Shown: one piece after another, positions 1 to 6,949 of the stretch
How the letters are laid out: each line of letters begins with the position of its first letter
Position numbering within the stretch: the stretch's first letter is position 1
Origin: Bordetella parapertussis
Lineage (GTDB): Bacteria > Pseudomonadota > Gammaproteobacteria > Burkholderiales > Burkholderiaceae_B
NCBI GenBank assembly: GCA_943331855.1
Contig: CALQNE010000148.1
Coordinates: 1 to 8,526, forward strand
DNA length: 8,526 nt
Direction of reading: 5' to 3'
The notes under the pieces: model-generated
The model's database searches: none
What the model was told of the DNA's origin: nothing
The model's input: the letters and a program-made list of their open reading frames with translations, nothing else
Translations under genes and position numbers: made by a program

Positions 1-2044
1 CAATCAGCAACTCAGGTTCGGCCGCCAGCGCAACCGCAATCATGATTCTCTGTTTTTGCCCGCCAGAGAACTGGAACGGGTAATCATCGATGCGCACCTC
101 AGGGTCTGGGATCCCGACACGCCCGAGCCACTGCACGGCACGCTCGCGGGCTTGAGCGCCGCGCAACGCGGTGTGCCGTTCAATCGGTTCGAGGATTTGT
201 TCAGAGATTCGCATCACTGGATTCAAACTGGTGCCGGGCTCTTGAAAAATCATACCCGCGCGAGCGCCTCGCACCGAGCGCATCGAAGCCTCAGACAAGC
301 GCGTTAAATCAACACCCGCAAGAGCAACCTGACCACGCACGACACGCAAGGCTTCAGGCAGTAAACGCATCAACGCCATCGCGGTCATGCTTTTACCCGA
401 GCCTGACTCCCCAACCAATGCAAAGGTCTCACCACGCTGCACCGTGAGCGCAAGTGCTTTAACGGCATACCGAATTTGTTCGTCGGCATCAATCGCAATA
501 TCCAGATCAGAAACCTTCAGTACGGCAGTATCTTGAGACACCATGACTGAGGCGCCCACTGCAAGTTGACCCTCGCCTCCCGTCCCACCGAGCTTAGCAC
601 CAAGCGCACCGAGCTTAAAGCGCTTTGGTCTAAATGCACGCGTTCTAGGATCAAAGGCATCACGGACTGCGTCAGAAAACAAGTTGGCCGATAACACGAG
701 TGCCAACATAAATAAAAAAGCAGTGAGCAGATTCCACCAGATCATCGGATCGCGCGACATCTCTAGGCGTGCCTTCTCGATCATCGAGCCAAACGAATTC
801 ATACTGGGATCAACGCCAATCCCCAAATAAGATAACACTGCCTCGTACAGCACTAATCCGGAGAACTGCAGCACCACAGTGATCAGCACAATGTGCATCA
901 CGTTCGGCAACAGATGCCGCGCCATAATACGTGCGTGCGATATTCCAAACGCGCGCGCAGCCTGCACGTATTCAAGCTCGCGTAGTTTGAGGGCTTCGGC
1001 ACGCAATAAGCGGCACAAGCCCGCCCAACCGGTCAAACCTAAAATCATGCAGAGTAAAAATAAACGCAAATCGGCACGTTGTGCCGAGGTTGGAAACATA
1101 CCTGGATGCGTATCGATATAAACCTGCATCATCAACACACAGGCACCAATTAACAACACACCAGGGATCGACGTTAAAGTTGTATACACATACTGAATCA
1201 CATCGTCGATCCAGCCTTTGAAATAGCCTGCCGAAATCCCAAAAATAAGCGCGGGAGGCAACATGGCCACCGTAGCTAAGCTACCAATCACCCATGCGGT
1301 GCGAATACTTTTTAAGGCTTGCCACAGCACATCATTACCGGTGCGATCAGTGCCCAGAACGTGATAGCCAGAAGCCAGGCCAAATACAGCACCAAAAAGC
1401 AAGCAAAGTATGGCTGCTGTGATCAAGACTGCTCGCCATGGGATTTCGGTTTCGCCGTGCCAGACTTGCTGTGCAATCATGCGCCTTGATTGACCACGTC
1501 CAATCACACTCAGAGCCAAGGCAGCAATCAAACACGCTGCTAGTGCTCCAGCTGCCATACCGAACACCAGGCGCTTGAAGACATCGGCGCTCCACTGTTC
1601 GTCCGGTGCCGTGAGATGTTTACCGCCAAAGCGTAAACGCGGAAAATCGCGGCGAGGCTCGCCCCCGTCTTGCAAAATAGACTCTTTTGTAAATTGCAAC
1701 CAGGCTAACGGTGCTGAATACGTTTTTTCAGGGCGCGCAAACGCGGTGTCCTCAAGCAAGGCATCGAGTACCGACACCACTTTCGGGGCATAAATCGGCG
1801 CTGCACTCGCTGGCGCACCCGCCACCGGTGGCAATCGGGGCTGATAGTGCAGCGAATCAAGCAAACCAATCGCAATCAACACCAACAACACAACGGCCGA
1901 ACACATCGCGGGTGTATTACGTGCAACCCTTGCCCAAGTGGCACGCAGTGCGTGCGAACGCGACACATGCCAGGCATAGCCCAATACCGCGAATAGCAAG
2001 GCAAAGAGCGCGATATCTGTCCAGAGGAAAATGATCTTTGGCAT
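1..2044 (-). CDS. Fused dipeptide/oligopeptide ABC transporter permease (DppC-type) and ATP-binding protein (DppD/OppD-type), 3' end cut by window edge
   Basis: This gene supplies an inner-membrane permease and a cytoplasmic ATPase of a peptide-class ABC importer as one chain. The ATG at 2044 lies 5 bases after the upstream permease stop. I translated 681 codons with no stop, and the frame is still open at the left edge. Residues 1-500 are a DppC-type permease: predicted helices near 8-23, 45-64, 157-181, 205-226 and about five more up to residue 457, an LGTDRTGNDV motif at 230-239, and an EAA-type loop at about 350-381 (EYVQAARAFG, HLLPN). After a Gly-rich linker (470-500) the ATPase begins at an in-frame Met501. 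It has Walker A GESGSGKS (545-552), Q-loop FQEP (600-603) and signature SGGQ (660-663), and is cut just before Walker B. DppC proteins usually have about 300 residues, so the permease half is long. Similar fusions are known in some bacteria. Identification of both halves is secure; the substrate is not known. Confidence 0.9.
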   Translation of the reverse strand, partial: MPKIIFLWTDIALFALLFAVLGYAWHVSRSHALRATWARVARNTPAMCSAVVLLVLIAIGLLDSLHYQPRLPPVAGAPASAAPIYAPKVVSVLDALLEDTAFARPEKTYSAPLAWLQFTKESILQDGGEPRRDFPRLRFGGKHLTAPDEQWSADVFKRLVFGMAAGALAACLIAALALSVIGRGQSRRMIAQQVWHGETEIPWRAVLITAAILCLLFGAVFGLASGYHVLGTDRTGNDVLWQALKSIRTAWVIGSLATVAMLPPALIFGISAGYFKGWIDDVIQYVYTTLTSIPGVLLIGACVLMMQVYIDTHPGMFPTSAQRADLRLFLLCMILGLTGWAGLCRLLRAEALKLRELEYVQAARAFGISHARIMARHLLPNVMHIVLITVVLQFSGLVLYEAVLSYLGIGVDPSMNSFGSMIEKARLEMSRDPMIWWNLLTAFLFMLALVLSANLFSDAVRDAFDPRTRAFRPKRFKLGALGAKLGGTGGEGQLAVGASVMVSQDTAVLKVSDLDIAIDADEQIRYAVKALALTVQRGETFALVGESGSGKSMTAMALMRLLPEALRVVRGQVALAGVDLTRLSEASMRSVRGARAGMIFQEPGTSLNPVMRISEQILEPIERHTALRGAQARERAVQWLGRVGIPDPEVRIDDYPFQFSGGQKQRIMIAVALAAEPELLI
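575..616 (-). repeat. Imperfect 21-base tandem repeat encoding the Gly-rich linker between permease and ATPase
   Basis: Two adjacent 21-base units (616-596 and 595-575 on the minus strand) match at about 14 of 21 positions. An exact 11-base direct repeat, CACCGAGCTTA on the plus strand, occurs at 586-596 and 607-617. The units encode KLGALGA and KLGGTGG (residues 477-490), exactly where the permease ends and the ATPase begins. The period is a multiple of three, so the frame is kept. Linker growth by slippage is inference. Confidence 0.6.
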
Positions 2045-2049
2045 GGCGG

Positions 2050-3027
2050 TTACTCGAAGCGCACGCGCGGATCGGCGAGCGTGTACGAGATATCGGCCAT
2101 GATCAAGCCGACAATATAAAGAGATGAACCCAAAAATACCATGGCACGGACAATTGAAAAATCCTGGCCACTGAGTGCATCAAGGGTATAGCTACCCAAG
2201 CCTGGAATCCCAAAAAATGATTCGGCAATCAAGCTGCCCATAAATAATAAAGGTAGCGAGGCGACCGCACCCGTCAAGATAGGCAGTAGTGCATTGCGTA
2301 ACACGTGCTTAAACAACACGACCCGCTCACTTAAGCCCTTGGCACGTGCAGTACGCACGTAATCTTTACCAACTTCTTCTAAAAATAAACTGCGTAAAAA
2401 ACGCGCTTCAGAACCCAGACCTGCAATGATGGCAACCACGATAGGCAAGGCTAAAAATTTAAGCGTATCCCAACCACCCGCAAACCCCGAATACGGAACG
2501 AGCCGCAAGATTTTTGAAAATAGCCATTGCCCCGCGATGATGTAAAACAGACTCGAAATGGATAGCATCACCACACACAACACCACGCCCCAAAAATCTA
2601 GCGCAGTGGTTCTGAAAAAAACAAGTACAAGCGAAAAAGCGATACTGATTGCCAGACCCAACACAAAGGTCGGCACTGCCAGCGCCAAACTCGGCCACAT
2701 ACGCGCTTTGATTTCGCGACCAATATCACGCCCTTCGTCTGAGGCGCCAAAATCAAACGTCAGCAAAGGCACTGAGCGCTGATAAAAAATTGTATCGGTA
2801 TATTTTTTGACGCCCTCTTGCTGGGTATTCAAAAAAAGCGGCTTATCGTACCCGCGTTCGATTTTCCATTTTTCGACAGCGTCCGCACTTACGCGTTGCC
2901 CACCGATCGCCAAGCGCGCCATATCATCGGGCGTATTGACTGCAAAAAATAAAATGAACGTAAAAAGATTGACGCCCAGTAAAATCAACACGCCGTAAAG
3001 CAAACGTCGCACAATATAGCCAATCAT
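2050..3027 (-). CDS. Dipeptide/oligopeptide ABC transporter permease, DppB/OppB type
   Basis: This is an inner-membrane permease subunit, 325 residues, normal for the DppB/OppB family. An N-terminal helix (about 9-30) is followed by a periplasmic loop of about 85 residues, then five further predicted helices. The EAA-type coupling loop is at about 217-248 (DYVRTARAKG, HVLRNALLPI). The typical family ending is present: ESFFGIPGLG at 269-278 and a C-terminal ADPRVRFE. The EAA loop is the known contact with the ATPase subunit. The ATG at 3027 overlaps the stop of the binding-protein gene as ATGA, and a purine-rich AGAGG lies 7 bases upstream, so the start is well supported. It should pair with the DppC-type half of the fused downstream protein to form the translocation pore. 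Substrate specificity cannot be read from the permease. Confidence 0.93.
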   Translation of the reverse strand: MIGYIVRRLLYGVLILLGVNLFTFILFFAVNTPDDMARLAIGGQRVSADAVEKWKIERGYDKPLFLNTQQEGVKKYTDTIFYQRSVPLLTFDFGASDEGRDIGREIKARMWPSLALAVPTFVLGLAISIAFSLVLVFFRTTALDFWGVVLCVVMLSISSLFYIIAGQWLFSKILRLVPYSGFAGGWDTLKFLALPIVVAIIAGLGSEARFLRSLFLEEVGKDYVRTARAKGLSERVVLFKHVLRNALLPILTGAVASLPLLFMGSLIAESFFGIPGLGSYTLDALSGQDFSIVRAMVFLGSSLYIVGLIMADISYTLADPRVRFE

Positions 3028-5276
3028 CGCGCCCCCTCTTTGGCAACATCACCAAAAGCAGTCTGCCGATCTTGACGGCGTATCGCACGCCAAGCAGGCC
3101 AGACGATCGCTACAAGCAACAGCGCGAACAAGACCAATGGCCACCATACCGGTGAATTCCATTCTGCAATTTTTTTACTGCGCAAGGTCGGATCGATTTT
3201 CATATACTGCAGTGTGTTGCGCACCATCTGTGTGGGCTTGGCATTACCCACCCATTGTTGAAACGCCCCACCTGATTTTGGAAACAAACCAAACATCCAC
3301 GGCGCGTCTTCTTGCAAAATCTGAATCATTTGCGCGACGACCTGTTCTTTTTCAGTACCGTCGGGCAGGTCACGCATTTTTTCAAACAACGCATCGTAAG
3401 CCGGGTTCACATAGTTTGAGGCATTTTCACCGCCCTTCTCTGCCTTAATGTTTGGCCCGTAAAGCAAAAATAAAAAGTTTTCAGCATCAGGGTAATCGGC
3501 GACCCAGCCCCACATATACATTTGCGCGACACCACGCGCCATCTTTTCTTGAAAGCGGTTGTAGTCAGTTGCACGCACGTCAAACTGCACGCCAAGCTGT
3601 GCAAACTGACGTCGCATCCAGTCTAGGGTCGGACTAGAACCACCCACACCGCTGGCTGAATCAAAGTGCAACACCAAGGGCTCGCCCGTACGCGCGTCAC
3701 GACCATTGGGGTAACCAGCCTCGGCCAATAACGCACGCGCCTGATCCATGGATTTGCGCACAGGCTTACCGTCTTTGACGTCATAGACCACAGGATTGAT
3801 TCCTGCGAGCCCTGACTGATAGCCCAAAATCCCCGGGGGGATCGGGCCCTGTGCTACCTGCGCCTGATCATTCTGAAAAATGGCGACATACTCTTCCCAG
3901 TTGAACGCAATACTCAGTGCCTGCCGCAGCTTACGGTTACGCACTTGTTGCTCAGGCGTGTCACCCAAACCGACGACCGGGTCTTTCCAGTTAAAACCGA
4001 AGTACTGCATCTGGGCTTCAACCGTCGTCGGCAATTGAATGCCGCGCTTAGCGTACAGCGTGGCCTTTTCAATTGAATCACCGGCCGCCACAAGCATTGC
4101 CACCCCGGCATCACCGCGATCTACTTGCGGGATGTCGTAATACCCTTGCATGAATTTTCCCTGTAAGGGAATACTTTCTTTTTCGATATTAAAAACAATT
4201 TTATCGATGAAGGGCGTGCGCTTGCCGCAATCCGCCAATAAGCCTGCGGCGCGGTCTTGCGGCTCGCCCTCACAGGGATAAGGCTCACCGCGAAAGTTAG
4301 GATTACGGACCAACACGTGACGACGATTTTGCAAGGACTCGGCAAGCATGTAGGGCCCCGTGCCTACTGGCCAATAATTCAACGACAAATTGCGCTGAGC
4401 CATGCCCGGTTGCGTATAGAAGCGATCAGCCTCCCACGGGATGGGTGCGACAAAAGTCATGGCCAACCAGTATTTAAATTGGGGGTATAAGCCTTTGACG
4501 CGGATGCGCAACGTGTGCTCATCAAGTGCCTCAACACCTGAAAAACCAAGATCTCGTAAATCGAGCCAGGGTAAATCTCGCGTACCAGGCGGCAGATCTT
4601 TACGCAGCGCAGTATCGATCTCACGCAGACGCTTGCCGTAGGCTTGCATCCCCACAACGTGCTCGGCAAGCGTTGAAAAAATCGGCGAGGCCACACGAGG
4701 GCTTGCCAGTCGGCGGATGGCATACACATAATCAAACGCCGTGAGTTCGCGCGTGCCCGTCTGCTTGAAATCACTCATCACAAACTTATCTTGAAGCGTT
4801 TGAGCCTCTATTGGCCAATAGCTAAAACGACCATCGGCTTCTCGGGCAAAGACCGGATGAGGCTGATACAAAATACCCGGGCGCAGCTTGATATCGTAGA
4901 TACTTTCGGCGATCTCTTTAGCTGAGGCGCTCGCGGGTAAGGCAAGGCCCGCCTGGTCGACGAAGCTTGGTTCAGATACTGCCACCGCAGTGCGCGGCGT
5001 TAACGCATAAGGTCTCTTGAGATAATGATAGCCATACAGCGGTTCATAAATGTTGTAGGTGTAAGGGGTTTCGTCTGTCGAGTAGGACTTGGCTGGATCC
5101 AAAAACTTGGGTGAGCGTTGTGTGAACGCGGTATACAAGACGTTTTGATTTTCAGCACCCGAAACATAAGGGCTATTGATTGGCGAATCGATTCCTTGCG
5201 GACCGCAACCGCTTAAGGTACCTAAACACAGCGTACCAAGCGCGATCAACCAAATCAATGTCTCGAACCTTAGCAT
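3024..5276 (-). CDS. Peptide-class ABC transporter substrate-binding lipoprotein with extra C-terminal membrane helix (SBP_bac_5 family)
   Basis: This is the extracytoplasmic solute receptor of the importer encoded just downstream, 750 residues from the ATG at 5276. The N-terminus is a lipoprotein signal: a hydrophobic stretch at about 6-20 and lipobox LSGC at 21-24, making Cys24 the likely lipidated residue. The body resembles family 5 solute-binding proteins, with a DPAKSYSTDE segment near the N-terminus, GTGPYML, RQALSIAFNW and WGWVADYPDAENF. These proteins usually have about 500-600 residues, so this one is long. A hydrophobic helix near residues 711-729 is followed by a basic tail (RAIRRQDR), predicting a second, C-terminal membrane anchor. 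An upstream in-frame GTG at 5312 would add 12 residues inside the nuclease gene. I prefer 5276 because it gives a standard lipoprotein signal and overlaps the nuclease stop by 7 bases. No clear Shine-Dalgarno is visible, so coupling is likely. Oligopeptides are the likely but unproven ligand. Confidence 0.9.
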   Translation of the reverse strand: MLRFETLIWLIALGTLCLGTLSGCGPQGIDSPINSPYVSGAENQNVLYTAFTQRSPKFLDPAKSYSTDETPYTYNIYEPLYGYHYLKRPYALTPRTAVAVSEPSFVDQAGLALPASASAKEIAESIYDIKLRPGILYQPHPVFAREADGRFSYWPIEAQTLQDKFVMSDFKQTGTRELTAFDYVYAIRRLASPRVASPIFSTLAEHVVGMQAYGKRLREIDTALRKDLPPGTRDLPWLDLRDLGFSGVEALDEHTLRIRVKGLYPQFKYWLAMTFVAPIPWEADRFYTQPGMAQRNLSLNYWPVGTGPYMLAESLQNRRHVLVRNPNFRGEPYPCEGEPQDRAAGLLADCGKRTPFIDKIVFNIEKESIPLQGKFMQGYYDIPQVDRGDAGVAMLVAAGDSIEKATLYAKRGIQLPTTVEAQMQYFGFNWKDPVVGLGDTPEQQVRNRKLRQALSIAFNWEEYVAIFQNDQAQVAQGPIPPGILGYQSGLAGINPVVYDVKDGKPVRKSMDQARALLAEAGYPNGRDARTGEPLVLHFDSASGVGGSSPTLDWMRRQFAQLGVQFDVRATDYNRFQEKMARGVAQMYMWGWVADYPDAENFLFLLYGPNIKAEKGGENASNYVNPAYDALFEKMRDLPDGTEKEQVVAQMIQILQEDAPWMFGLFPKSGGAFQQWVGNAKPTQMVRNTLQYMKIDPTLRSKKIAEWNSPVWWPLVLFALLLVAIVWPAWRAIRRQDRQTAFGDVAKEGAR
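3035..3039 (-). promoter_or_regulatory. Ribosome binding site of the DppB-type permease gene
   Basis: AGAGG on the minus strand, within a longer AGAGGGGG run, sits 7 bases before the ATG at 3027. It lies inside the last codons of the binding-protein gene and supports translational coupling across the ATGA overlap. Confidence 0.6.
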
Positions 5277-5836
5277 TTCTGTTTTTGCCAACAGTCGTGG
5301 CGCCACACCCACGGTGCAACAGCATGAGGCTCAGCCCATAACCCTAACTTTTCTTGTTTCGCCTTTTTTTCAAACTCAACAAGCGAGCGGTCACGTAAAT
5401 ATTTACCGCCTCCTTGTTGGTTAGCCCAGGCCATCCCAGCTTGAACCTGCAAACGATTGGCCGTGGTGTTACCCACAGGGATGTCGCACACCTCACGACC
5501 ATATTGATCTTTTTCAAAACAAATCAGGGTGAGTGTTTTACCCGCCACATGCTCGGCCAAATGTTTACGCGAAGCCTCGCCATAGGGTTGCCCAGGGCGC
5601 GCGCTGCCGTGCGCTGTTTCTGGGGCATCGATACTTGCCAACCGTATCCGATGCGTCTGTTGCTCAACCAGAATATTAATGGTGTCGCCATCAGACACCT
5701 GAACGATCTTGCCCGTCAGGGTAAATTGACCTGATCCGTGCGCTGGGCGAATCACGTCTGAAGCACCGCCGACGCCTGCCAGAGTCACAACCATCAAGGC
5801 CGGCAACCACAGAGAATATTTAATAGAGGATTTCAT
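5270..5836 (-). CDS. Secreted thermonuclease-like protein (staphylococcal nuclease/SNase domain)
   Basis: This is a probable exported, Ca2+-dependent phosphodiesterase acting on DNA/RNA, 188 residues. Residues 1-25 form a signal peptide (KSSIK, then a hydrophobic core, then small residues). The SNase fold covers about 38-170. Catalytic positions of the Staphylococcus aureus enzyme are recognisable: DGD at 49-51 (metal Asp), Arg65 in IRL, Asp70 and Glu73 in IDAPE, and Arg114 in QYGRE. Late family motifs AGMAW (133-137) and GLWA (165-168) are also present. Four Cys occur in the mature part (106, 117, 182, 188), compatible with disulfides. The TAA stop overlaps the start of the substrate-binding lipoprotein gene (ATGCTAA), so the two are probably translated from one message. 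The Shine-Dalgarno is weak. Nuclease activity is supported by the retained active site. Its biological role (nutrient scavenging or defence) is unknown. Confidence 0.9.
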   Translation of the reverse strand: MKSSIKYSLWLPALMVVTLAGVGGASDVIRPAHGSGQFTLTGKIVQVSDGDTINILVEQQTHRIRLASIDAPETAHGSARPGQPYGEASRKHLAEHVAGKTLTLICFEKDQYGREVCDIPVGNTTANRLQVQAGMAWANQQGGGKYLRDRSLVEFEKKAKQEKLGLWAEPHAVAPWVWRHDCWQKQKC

Positions 5837-5875
5837 CTAAGTCTATGAAAGATATTGTTTATTTATAAAAAAGCA
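5837..5875 (-). promoter_or_regulatory. AT-rich gap between corA and the nuclease-transporter operon, possible promoter
   Basis: This 39-base spacer has only 8 G/C bases, clearly below its surroundings. On the minus strand it contains TATAAA and CAATAT, which resemble -10 boxes, but no convincing -35 box at the right distance. It could hold a promoter for the nuclease and transporter genes. Equally, corA transcription may continue through it, since no terminator is visible. Confidence 0.3.
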
Positions 5876-6907
5876 TCATAACCACTTGGCCTTTCTAAAA
5901 CGGTAATACAACGTGCCGCAGATTGCGCCCATACCGCCCACCACCAACAAATAACCGTATTTCCATTTGAGTTCAGGCATGTACTCAAAGTTCATTCCAT
6001 AAATACCAGCGATCGCGGTGGGCACAGCCAAAATGGCCGCCCACGCCGCCAAGCGTCGCGTGGTTTCAGTCTGTTTGGCCTGTTCAATCAGCATGCCCGC
6101 TTCGAAAGCAAAGGTTAAACCATCCCCCAAGTTATCAAGCAGGCGATCAACCCGTGACACGCGGTCAGACAGCTCACCAAATTGGGCGCGCGTCTGCGCA
6201 TCAATGGGCGCCATTTCGATATGCGCCAGACGACGGCAAACCTCGCCCAACGGTGAAATCGCGTTATGCATTTTATGAAAATCACGTCGTAATTGATAAA
6301 GCCTTCGAACCTTCAACTTTTCAAGGCCTCGCAACAACATGGTTTGTTCCATCGGCTCGATCGTTTTTTCAAACATATCGTTTGCCAGGTTATAGCGATC
6401 AATCAACAAATCAAGCAGCTCAGCCGCAACAAAATCACTACCGCGCGCCAAACGATCAGGCATGCTCTCAAGACGTCGACGCAACTCGGTATGCGGCGCC
6501 AGGGCTCCTCGCCTGACAGTCAATAAAAAATTAGGGCCAATCAACATCTGCGTCTCGCCAAACGCGGGCAAGCCGTCCGAGGCACGCACCTCAACCGTCA
6601 TGGCAACGATGAGCACCACGCTGTCGTAATCCATTACCTTTGGCATGCGGTGCTTGGCCCGTAAATCATCAAGCACGTGGGCATCAAGCCCCAGCTGCAA
6701 CCCCACCTGCACGAGCAAGGCATCGTCGGGCTCTTTTACGCCAAGCCATACCAGCGCGTCGGGTTCAGCGATGGCTGTTTTTAAGTCATCGATTTCAACG
6801 CTGCGAGGGTTACGACCATTGAAGTAGACGCGAGAAGCAACAATCTCCGACTTTACCGGCGGTGCTGCGGCCAGTTTGTCACTTGATACATCAACGGATT
6901 CGTCCAT
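5876..6907 (-). CDS. corA: CorA-family magnesium/cobalt transport protein
   Basis: This is an inner-membrane divalent cation channel of the CorA/MIT family, which works as a pentamer for Mg2+ (and Co2+) uptake. It has 343 residues from the ATG at 6907, usual for the family. A large cytoplasmic N-terminal domain with long helices is followed by two C-terminal helices. The signature GMN is at residues 304-306, in IYGMNFEYMPEL, with the MPEL loop that CorA channels carry on the periplasmic side. The protein ends with a basic tail (RFRKAKWL). An in-frame ATG at 6964 would add 19 residues, but they are unlike the family and lack a ribosome binding site. The ATG at 6907 has GAGAGG 6 bases upstream. 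The gene is divergent from the AtuA-family gene and 39 bases upstream of the nuclease gene on the same strand. A functional link to either is not evident. Confidence 0.93.
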   Translation of the reverse strand: MDESVDVSSDKLAAAPPVKSEIVASRVYFNGRNPRSVEIDDLKTAIAEPDALVWLGVKEPDDALLVQVGLQLGLDAHVLDDLRAKHRMPKVMDYDSVVLIVAMTVEVRASDGLPAFGETQMLIGPNFLLTVRRGALAPHTELRRRLESMPDRLARGSDFVAAELLDLLIDRYNLANDMFEKTIEPMEQTMLLRGLEKLKVRRLYQLRRDFHKMHNAISPLGEVCRRLAHIEMAPIDAQTRAQFGELSDRVSRVDRLLDNLGDGLTFAFEAGMLIEQAKQTETTRRLAAWAAILAVPTAIAGIYGMNFEYMPELKWKYGYLLVVGGMGAICGTLYYRFRKAKWL

Positions 6908-6913
6908 TTTTAG

Positions 6914-6919
6914 CCTCTC
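6914..6919 (-). promoter_or_regulatory. Ribosome binding site deciding the corA start
   Basis: GAGAGG on the minus strand lies 6 bases before the ATG at 6907. The alternative ATG at 6964 has no comparable element, so this site decides the start. Confidence 0.65.
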
Positions 6920-6930
6920 GGTCCTGTCAA

Positions 6931-6949
6931 TCTGCCTGCGCCAGACAGA
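6931..6949. repeat. Imperfect hairpin in the corA/atuA-like divergent intergenic region
   Basis: TCTGCCTG (6931-6938) and CAGACAGA (6942-6949) pair at 7 of 8 positions around a CGC loop. The single mismatch becomes a G-U pair in RNA made from the minus strand, so the stem is best in the corA leader. A second inverted pair, TGCCTG (6933-6938) and CAGGCA (6954-6959), shares the left arm. The spacer is short (6908-6974) and must hold promoters for both directions unless they lie inside the genes. Operator or leader structure is inference; no clear -35/-10 pair was found. Confidence 0.3.

Noticed and set aside
542..544. ATG at 544 (minus strand) as the start of a separate ATPase gene
   Set aside because: No stop codon lies between the permease and this ATG in the same frame, and no convincing ribosome binding site is present. 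A single chain is the simplest reading, though internal initiation cannot be excluded.
714..719. Possible frameshift at an A6 run inside the permease half of the fused gene
   Set aside because: On careful counting there are six A bases, and the frame continues as LLTAFLFMLALVLSANLFSDA, which matches the family, so no shift is needed.
56..1121. Plus-strand open frames opposite the fused transporter gene (for example 56-307 and 879-1121)
   Set aside because: They lie antisense to a well-supported coding frame, show no recognisable family features and lack ribosome binding sites; the same holds for open frames opposite the binding protein, nuclease and corA.
5277..5312. GTG at 5312 as the start of the substrate-binding protein
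   Set aside because: It would place 12 polar/mixed residues before an otherwise standard lipoprotein signal and overlap the nuclease gene by 43 bases without a ribosome binding site. The ATG at 5276 is preferred.
5867..5872. T-run (minus strand) after corA as an intrinsic terminator
   Set aside because: No GC-rich stem precedes the run; the bases before it do not pair into a hairpin.
6925..6930. TTGACA on the minus strand as a -35 box for corA
   Set aside because: A -10 box at normal spacing would fall on the corA start codon and no TATAAT-like sequence is there.
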